DNA of 10,609 bases, taken from NCBI GenBank assembly GCA_937901345.1, contig CALCHM010000154.1, positions 1 through 10,609 on the forward strand, given 5' to 3'. Positions 5,621-10,609 of this stretch are shown here, piece after piece; within the stretch, counting starts at the first letter, position 1, and each line of letters begins with the position of its first letter. The notes under the pieces were generated by a model. It saw only the letters and a list, made by a program, of their open reading frames with translations. It was not told where the DNA came from and did no database searches. A program made the translations under genes and the position numbers. The DNA is from an uncultured Prevotella sp. GTDB taxonomy: Bacteria > Bacteroidota > Bacteroidia > Bacteroidales > Bacteroidaceae.

Positions 5621-6940
5621 ATGATATATAATCCCGAAATGGAATGCATGTCGCGAGAAGACATGCGCCGCTTACAAACGGAACGCCTCATCGAAACGGT
5701 GAAGCGTTGCTACGAAAACGTACCTTTCTACAAAAAGAAGATGGACCAGAAAGGCATTCGCCCCGAGGACATCAAATCTATCGACGATATTACAAAACTT
5801 CCCTTTACCACGAAGCACGACCTCCGCGATGAATATCCCTTTGGACTTCAGGCAGTGCCTATGGAGCAGGTAGTTCGCGTACATGCCTCTTCGGGTACTA
5901 CAGGGAAACCCGTTGTGGCAACTTATACACAAAACGACCTTGACAATTGGGCTGAGGGTGTTGCGCGTGTTTTGGCAGTGGGCGATATTGGTCCTGGCGA
6001 TGTTGTTCAGGTGTCTTACGGTTACGGACTTTTCACGGGCGGACTTGGTGCACATCAAGGAGCCAACAAGTTAGGCGCCATCCAGTTGCCTACTTCTGCA
6101 GGTAATTCAGAAAAGCAGGTGATGCTCATGAAGGACTTCGGCACGACAGCCCTTTGTTGTACGCCCTCTTATGCCCTTCACCTAACAGAAGTAATGAAGA
6201 AGTGCGACATCAAGAAGGAAGACCTGAAGTTGCGCGTAGGTTTCTTCGGCGCTGAACCCTGGACTTGGGGTATCCGTCGTGAATTGGAAGACAAACTCGG
6301 CATTAAGGCCATCGACATCTACGGACTCACGGAAATGTCAGGTCCCGGCGTGGGTGGCGAATGTCAATACCAGGATGGTACACACGTTTGGGAAGATATG
6401 TTCTATCCCGAAATCGTAAATCCCGACACACTCGAACCCGTAGCACCTGGAGAACGCGGTGAACTCGTGTTTACATCGCTCTGCAAGGAAGCAATGCCCA
6501 TCATCCGCTATCGTACACGCGACCTTACGCACCTTATCTACGAAAAGTGTCGTTGCGGACGCACTGCTGTACGTATGGGTAAGATTCTCGGACGTAGCGA
6601 CGACATGCTCATCATCCGTGGTGTGAATGTCTTCCCCAGTCAGATTGAAGCAATCCTTACAGAATTCCCTGCTTTCACACCGCAGTATTTCATTACAGTG
6701 GACCGCAAGCATAACGAAGACACCTTCGACCTTGACGTAGAACTCCGCGAAGACCTCTTCTCACCCAACCCCGCCAAGCAGATGCCTTTCATCAAGTATC
6801 TCTACGACCGCCTCGTATCTGTTACAGGTATTAAACCCAATATCCACATCCAACCTCCCGGAACCATCCAGCGCTCCATGGGTAAGGCTAAACACGTACT
6901 CGACAAGCGCGACTTCTCGGATTGGGAGAAGGGAAAGTAG
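5621..6940 (+). CDS. paaK: Phenylacetate-CoA ligase family protein, copy 2
   Basis: A second, full-length (439 residues) AMP-forming aryl-acetate:CoA ligase. Motifs: ASSGTTGKP (89-97, with the P-loop lysine missing from copy 1), DIYGLTEMSGPGVGGE (232-247), YRTRDL (297-302) and C-terminal SMGKAKHVLDKR, with Lys422 as the expected adenylation lysine. Cys248, His255, Cys310 and Cys312 mirror the possible metal-binding set of copy 1. By eye the two ligases are roughly half identical along their length, with scattered differences. That indicates an old duplication or separate acquisition, not a recent copy, and they differ around the substrate pocket (NSFGMSEMC versus DIYGLTEMS). The ATG follows the ACT stop by 3 bases. 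The two probably differ in acyl preference, for example phenylacetate versus indoleacetate, but that is inferred. Confidence 0.9.
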   Translation: MIYNPEMECMSREDMRRLQTERLIETVKRCYENVPFYKKKMDQKGIRPEDIKSIDDITKLPFTTKHDLRDEYPFGLQAVPMEQVVRVHASSGTTGKPVVATYTQNDLDNWAEGVARVLAVGDIGPGDVVQVSYGYGLFTGGLGAHQGANKLGAIQLPTSAGNSEKQVMLMKDFGTTALCCTPSYALHLTEVMKKCDIKKEDLKLRVGFFGAEPWTWGIRRELEDKLGIKAIDIYGLTEMSGPGVGGECQYQDGTHVWEDMFYPEIVNPDTLEPVAPGERGELVFTSLCKEAMPIIRYRTRDLTHLIYEKCRCGRTAVRMGKILGRSDDMLIIRGVNVFPSQIEAILTEFPAFTPQYFITVDRKHNEDTFDLDVELREDLFSPNPAKQMPFIKYLYDRLVSVTGIKPNIHIQPPGTIQRSMGKAKHVLDKRDFSDWEKGK

Positions 6941-6943
6941 GAC

Positions 6944-7053
6944 TAGAGTACAGAGTACAGAGTACAGAGAACAGAGTACAAATGCAATCCTAATATTCTG
7001 GAGGTGTACATTCCGCACGGAGTTGTACTCTGTACTCTGATATCTGTACTCTA
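6944..7053. repeat. Second heptamer inverted repeat, in the paaK-aminotransferase gap
   Basis: The left arm has five heptamers after TAG: AGTACAG at 6947, 6954 and 6961, AGAACAG at 6968 and AGTACAA at 6975-6981. The right arm (7020-7053), read as its complement, has TAG, AGTACAG, ATATCAG, AGTACAG, AGTACAA and CTC. The outer 10 bases pair perfectly; one extra unit on the left must bulge or slip. CCGCACGG at 7013-7020, just before the right arm, is a one-base variant of CCGCATGG at the same place in the previous gap. The element starts 4 bases after the paaK stop and ends 13 bases before the aminotransferase ATG. Same architecture as 5054-5184, but not a simple copy of it. Confidence 0.8.
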
Positions 7054-7066
7054 AAATGACAATGAC

Positions 7067-8377
7067 ATGAAACTATTCTCAGACGAACTTGTTGCAGAGG
7101 CAGCACATGTGAATCATGTGGCAGACCTCTCTCATGCTACCATTGGCGAAACGCTTTTGGTGGCACAATATTTAGAGCAGAAGACGGGACAACCCTTTAT
7201 CCGTATGGACCAGGGAAGTCCGGGACTTCCAGTAAATGCTTACGGAACGGAAGCCGAAAAGGCGGCGCTCGACCGCGGTGCTAACAATCAGTATCCCGCA
7301 GCGGCTGGTGTTCCTGAGTTAAAGCACGAAGCGAGTCGCTTTGTCAAGGCATTTATGGACATTGATGTTTCGGCGCGCGCTTGTATCCCCACGGTGGGAA
7401 GCGTTGCTGGAAGTTTTGGAGCCTTCATTGCTTGCTGTCAGCGCGATGAAAAGAAAAACAAAGTGCTCTTCATCGACCCTGGTTTCCCCATCCAGAAGTC
7501 GCAACTCCGCATTCTGGGCATCGAGTGGAAAAACTTCGACATCTATCCTTACCGTGGCGAAGCACTTCGACAAAAGTTGGAGGAAGAAGTGAAAGACGGC
7601 GACATCGCTGCCATCATCTATTCCAATCCCAACAATCCCGCGTGGATTTCCCTTGAAGAAGATGAACTCCAAACCATTGGCGACATCGCTACGAAGCACG
7701 ACATCATTATCCTTGAGGACTTGGCTTATTTCGCCATGGACAGTCGCCGCGATTTGTCGAAACCTTTCCAGGCGCCTTTCGTTCGCACCGTTGCACGCTA
7801 TACGGATAACTACATCCTCATGCTCTCGGCTTCGAAAATCTTCTCGTATGCTGGAGGTCGCATCGCCTTGGTTTGCATCAGCGACAAACTCTTCGACCGT
7901 CAGTTCCCCGCACTCGCACGTCGCTATAACGACAGCGGCGTATTCGGTGCCACCTTCACCGCAAGCATTCAATACATGATTACTTCGGGTTGCACCGCCA
8001 GCACGCAATATGCTTATGCCGAAATGCTCCGCCTCTCCACTGAGGGCGTGATTAACTTTGTGGACGACACAAAAGCTTATGCCGAACGTGCCCGCAAGAT
8101 GAAGAAAATCTTTACTGACAACGGTTTCACCATCACCTACCCCACGGACGTGACGGAAGACATTGCCGACGGTTTCTTCTTCTCGCTCTCTTACCCCGGA
8201 CTTTCGGGAGGCGAACTCGCTAAGGAACTCATCGCTTATGGTGTGTCAAGTATCAACCTCGACACGACAGGTTCGCTCCAACCCGGTGTTCGTGCCTGCA
8301 CCAGTCGTATGCGCGACGAACTCTATCCCGTACTTGAAGCGCGCATGCAGGCGTTTCGCGAGGATCACCCAGTATAG
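7067..8377 (+). CDS. PLP-dependent class I/II aminotransferase, probably aromatic
   Basis: A 436-residue fold-type I aminotransferase, cytosolic. Conserved points: NPNNPAW (187-193), Asp218 and Tyr221 in EDLAYFAMD (pyridine nitrogen and O3' contacts), Lys257 in SASKIFSYAGGR as the PLP Schiff-base lysine with Arg265 as the phosphate contact, and Arg409 in GVRACTSR as the likely substrate carboxylate-binding arginine. Its length is slightly above the usual 390-410 because of an extended N-terminus. The neighbouring iorAB, paaK and ACT genes suggest it interconverts aromatic amino acids and aryl-pyruvates. Amino donor and acceptor cannot be read from sequence; glutamine is possible given the omega-amidase gene in the same window. 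Two nearby ATGs (7056, 7062) are out of frame, so 7067 is the only sensible start. Its last codon and stop lie inside a 7-bp repeat array. Confidence 0.88.
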   Translation: MKLFSDELVAEAAHVNHVADLSHATIGETLLVAQYLEQKTGQPFIRMDQGSPGLPVNAYGTEAEKAALDRGANNQYPAAAGVPELKHEASRFVKAFMDIDVSARACIPTVGSVAGSFGAFIACCQRDEKKNKVLFIDPGFPIQKSQLRILGIEWKNFDIYPYRGEALRQKLEEEVKDGDIAAIIYSNPNNPAWISLEEDELQTIGDIATKHDIIILEDLAYFAMDSRRDLSKPFQAPFVRTVARYTDNYILMLSASKIFSYAGGRIALVCISDKLFDRQFPALARRYNDSGVFGATFTASIQYMITSGCTASTQYAYAEMLRLSTEGVINFVDDTKAYAERARKMKKIFTDNGFTITYPTDVTEDIADGFFFSLSYPGLSGGELAKELIAYGVSSINLDTTGSLQPGVRACTSRMRDELYPVLEARMQAFREDHPV

Positions 8378-8412
8378 CGTATAGAGTATAGAGTACAGAG
8401 TACAGAGAACAA
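8371..8412 (+). repeat. Heptamer array overlapping the aminotransferase stop codon
   Basis: Six consecutive 7-bp units: AGTATAG (8371-8377), CGTATAG (8378-8384), AGTATAG (8385-8391), AGTACAG (8392-8398), AGTACAG (8399-8405) and AGAACAA (8406-8412). The first contains the final Val codon and the TAG stop. Unlike the two previous gaps there is no inverted arm before the next gene. Confidence 0.85.
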
Positions 8413-8415
8413 CTG

Positions 8416-8432
8416 GTTTGCAAAATGCAAAC
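8416..8432. repeat. Perfect 7-bp dyad before the Omp28-like gene
   Basis: GTTTGCAAAATGCAAAC is a perfect inverted repeat: 7-bp arms with a 3-base centre, immediately after the heptamer array. Its size and symmetry would suit a dimeric repressor operator or a small RNA hairpin. No T-run follows, so it is not a good intrinsic terminator. It sits about 80 bases before the next ATG. Function unproven. Confidence 0.45.
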
Positions 8433-8437
8433 TATCC

Positions 8438-8471
8438 TGTTTACTCGTACCTTGGTTGCTCGTTTACTAAA
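8438..8471 (+). repeat. CTCGTTTA-type block before the Omp28-like gene
   Basis: TGTTTACTCGTACCTTGG followed by CTCGTTTACTAAA closely resembles the block at 1491-1532 upstream of iorA, with fewer internal 8-bp units. TACCTTGG at 8448-8455 is only a partial match to TAnnTTTG, and I see no properly spaced -33 element, so I do not call a promoter here. An AT-rich leader of about 40 bases leads to the ATG. Confidence 0.5.
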
Positions 8472-8514
8472 GAAACTAAACACTAATTAATCACTAAATT
8501 AACAAACTATTCGT

Positions 8515-10524
8515 ATGAAGAAATTTTTACTCATTCCCCTCTTGCTGTGTGGAATGCTTGCTGCAAACGCACAGCCACTCAGCAAACTTCAAAAGTTCAG
8601 TGCTAAAGCCGTAACTGAAGATGTTCAGAAGGCACAAACCACGTTAAAGAACATTCAGAAGGCACAGTTACAAATGCCTAAGAAGATGTCTCGCGCAAGT
8701 CTTGAAGAATATGCCGTAAATCCTAAAGAATTGACCAACAACGATCAGTTTGGACAAGTATATTATGGCGGATTAGAAATTGCCAACACGATGAGTCTTG
8801 CAACATACTATACCGCAGACATGACAGAACGCTTCTCAGGCAACAAAATTACTTCTATCTTCTCTGCCGTCGGTTCGGGAACAGAAAGCGCTACATTCTG
8901 GATTAGAAAAGAACTTGACGGCGAAAACCTCTGGGAAACGACAGTAACAGAGTTAACTCCTAATACCATTTTTGCGGTAGATTGCGACTATACCCTTGAC
9001 AACGATCCCATCTTTTTGGGTTACACAGCAAAGGGTAATTTTGCCCAAGGTTACATTTTCTTCACGGAAAATAGTTCTGCCCTCTCTATGATTGTAGCCG
9101 ATGGTAGAGAAGCATGGAGCGATTTCTCTATGTATGGTAGCGCATTCTTTGTGTGCGAAACGGAAGGCGATGCTGGTTTGAAGCAGCACGACCTTGCAAT
9201 CTCAGACCTTGCCATCTCTGAACGTGCAATGGCTGGGGCAGAACACAACATCATGGGCAAACTCGTAAACATGGGTTCTTACCCCGTTGTTTCTTTCAAG
9301 ACTAGGGTGGTTATCAACGGCAAGGAATTCATCAACGAACATAAAACGGACACAATGCTCAACAAGAGCATCGTTGACTTTACGATTCCTATTACAACCC
9401 CCGCGCAAGATGGTAGTTACTACAGCTATATCCAGGTGACTGAAGTTAACGGCAATGCCGATGGTTATCCTGCCGACAATGAAGCAACATCACAACTCCT
9501 CGTTTTGTCTGAAAGTTATCCCCGCAAGGTGGTGATGGAAGAATTCACTGGCACATGGTGTGGCTGGTGTCCTCGCGGTATGGCGGCTATTGAAAAATTG
9601 CAAAAAGATTACCCCAACGACTTCATTGCCATTGCCGTGCATGCTGGCGACAACTTCGAACCTGAAACCTACGCTCCCATCTTGGGTGCGGTTTCTGGTT
9701 ATCCCTCAGCGTATGTCAATCGCGTTGTTGAAGCCGACCCCTATCACGGTTTGAGCGAAGACAATTACGGCATCAAGGAGTTGGTGGACGAACTCAAGAA
9801 CGTGCCCACTGAAGCACAAATGGGCATTAGCAGCAAACTCTCGGCTGACAACACGGAAATTCAGGTGACGTCATACACAAAATTCAGTCTCTCAATGAAC
9901 GATGCGTCGGCTTATACTGTGGCCTACGTATTGCTTGAAGATAAACTTTCTGGCGTGCAGGAAAACTATTACTCAAAGTCCATGTCTAGCCAAACGGGAT
10001 TCACCGAAGACAATCTTCCCGAAGAATTGCTTACTTATTACGACAAGAGCAACAAATTCCTCGCTTCATACAACGACGTGGCACGCGGCATTTACGACCC
10101 ATGGGGCATTGAAGGCAGTTTGAGTGGCGCCGTTAATAAGTGGGAAGCCAAAAAACACACGTACACCATTCCCGTGCCTGCTGCAATCAAGAAGTTTGAC
10201 AATCTCCACATTGTAGCGTTGCTCTTAGACGCTAACACAGGCGAAATCATCAATGCTGAAAAGGCAAAAGTAGGTGAAGAAAAACTCACAGCAATCGGCA
10301 CTATCACTAAGAACGAATTGAACGCCGACATCGCTGCAACCGAAGGCGCAGTAATCGTTACAGCAACCAACGCAACAGCAAAGGTTTACACCATCGACGG
10401 TAAGTTGCTCGCAGCGCAAAGCGTGAACGGCACTGCAACAATCCCCACAAACGGATGGGGCGGAGTTGTCATCGTGCGCGTTGAAAACGGAAACGATGTC
10501 GTGGTGAAGAAGATTGTTCTTTAA
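8515..10524 (+). CDS. Omp28-like secreted thioredoxin-fold protein with T9SS C-terminal signal
   Basis: A 669-residue exported protein. Residues 1-19 form a classical signal peptide (MKKFLLIPLLLCGMLAANA) with predicted cleavage before Gln20, matching the Bacteroidetes rule that signal peptidase I substrates start with Gln, later cyclised. A helical, Gln/Lys-rich stretch follows (about 30-58). Residues 80-215 are an unassigned beta-rich region. Residues 226-335 look like an Ig/CARDB-type domain (HDLAISDLAIS...). Residues 336-430 form an Omp28/thioredoxin-like domain with EEFTGTWCGWCPRG, so Cys349 and Cys352 are a CxxC redox pair, then YPSAYVNR around the position of the usual cis-proline. The last 60 or so residues (VYTIDGKLL...GVVIVRV...VVVKKIVL) match the T9SS type A sorting domain, predicting export across the outer membrane. 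It lies 137 bases after the aminotransferase and ends in a strong terminator, so it is probably its own unit. Substrate unknown. Confidence 0.85.
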   Translation: MKKFLLIPLLLCGMLAANAQPLSKLQKFSAKAVTEDVQKAQTTLKNIQKAQLQMPKKMSRASLEEYAVNPKELTNNDQFGQVYYGGLEIANTMSLATYYTADMTERFSGNKITSIFSAVGSGTESATFWIRKELDGENLWETTVTELTPNTIFAVDCDYTLDNDPIFLGYTAKGNFAQGYIFFTENSSALSMIVADGREAWSDFSMYGSAFFVCETEGDAGLKQHDLAISDLAISERAMAGAEHNIMGKLVNMGSYPVVSFKTRVVINGKEFINEHKTDTMLNKSIVDFTIPITTPAQDGSYYSYIQVTEVNGNADGYPADNEATSQLLVLSESYPRKVVMEEFTGTWCGWCPRGMAAIEKLQKDYPNDFIAIAVHAGDNFEPETYAPILGAVSGYPSAYVNRVVEADPYHGLSEDNYGIKELVDELKNVPTEAQMGISSKLSADNTEIQVTSYTKFSLSMNDASAYTVAYVLLEDKLSGVQENYYSKSMSSQTGFTEDNLPEELLTYYDKSNKFLASYNDVARGIYDPWGIEGSLSGAVNKWEAKKHTYTIPVPAAIKKFDNLHIVALLLDANTGEIINAEKAKVGEEKLTAIGTITKNELNADIAATEGAVIVTATNATAKVYTIDGKLLAAQSVNGTATIPTNGWGGVVIVRVENGNDVVVKKIVL

Positions 10525-10550
10525 TCCGCTAACACTTGTGATATCATCAT

Positions 10551-10591
10551 AAGCAGGAGGAAAACGCACGTGCGTTTTCCTCCTGCTTTTT
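10551..10591 (+). terminator. Strong rho-independent terminator (38-bp perfect palindrome)
   Basis: Positions 10551-10588 are a perfect palindrome: a stem of up to 19 bp running from AAGCAGGAGG outward to ACGCAC|GTGCGT at the centre, followed on the + strand by TTTTT at 10587-10591. It begins 26 bases after the Omp28-like stop codon. The A-run at the opposite end means it could also stop transcription entering from the minus strand. Confidence 0.9.
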
Positions 10592-10609
10592 CATTGCCAA
10601 TACTATCGA

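Noticed and set aside
7319..8008. 229-residue minus-strand open frame opposite the aminotransferase
   Set aside because: Antisense shadow of a well-supported gene with intact PLP motifs; no protein features of its own.

Overview
The window reads as chromosomal DNA of an anaerobic member of the Bacteroidales, most likely Prevotellaceae-like. Evidence: an Omp28-type secreted protein with a type IX secretion (T9SS) C-terminal signal, a signal peptide obeying the Bacteroidetes 'Q-rule', starts with A-rich leaders rather than Shine-Dalgarno sequences, a TAnnTTTG -7 box, and ferredoxin-linked 2-oxoacid metabolism. The genus assignment is an inference. All eight genes are on the + strand.

Layout. 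1-552: gene-free. It holds a partial REP-like hairpin repeat (1-32), a 42-bp tandem repeat (85-250) and a likely promoter for the first gene. 553-1323: YafV-type omega-amidase. 1324-1552: repeat-filled gap with 7-bp arrays, a complete two-hairpin REP-like element and an 8-bp repeat. 1553-5050: tight iorA-iorB-paaK run. 5051-5194: gap almost filled by a large imperfect inverted repeat. 5195-6940: tandem-ACT regulator and a second, diverged paaK. 6941-7066: second inverted-repeat gap. 7067-8377: class I/II aminotransferase. 8378-8514: gap with a third 7-bp array and a small dyad. 8515-10524: secreted Omp28-like thioredoxin-fold protein, closed by a 38-bp perfect palindromic terminator.

How the genes fit together. 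The aminotransferase interconverts amino acids and 2-oxoacids. IorAB interconverts aryl-pyruvates and aryl-acetyl-CoA with ferredoxin. The two PaaK ligases interconvert aryl-acetates and their CoA esters. The ACT protein probably senses an amino acid. Together they form an aromatic amino acid/aryl-acetate module. It could run oxidatively (fermentation to phenylacetate or indoleacetate) or reductively (aromatic amino acids made from aryl-acetates, as known for rumen Bacteroidales). The omega-amidase would make sense if the aminotransferase uses glutamine, because it removes the product 2-oxoglutaramate. The Omp28-like gene looks unrelated.

The most unusual non-coding feature is a family of 7-bp tandem repeats. 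They begin at or within a few bases of the stop codon of four genes. In two gaps they recur in inverted orientation just before the next start codon, so the intercistronic RNA could fold into long stems.
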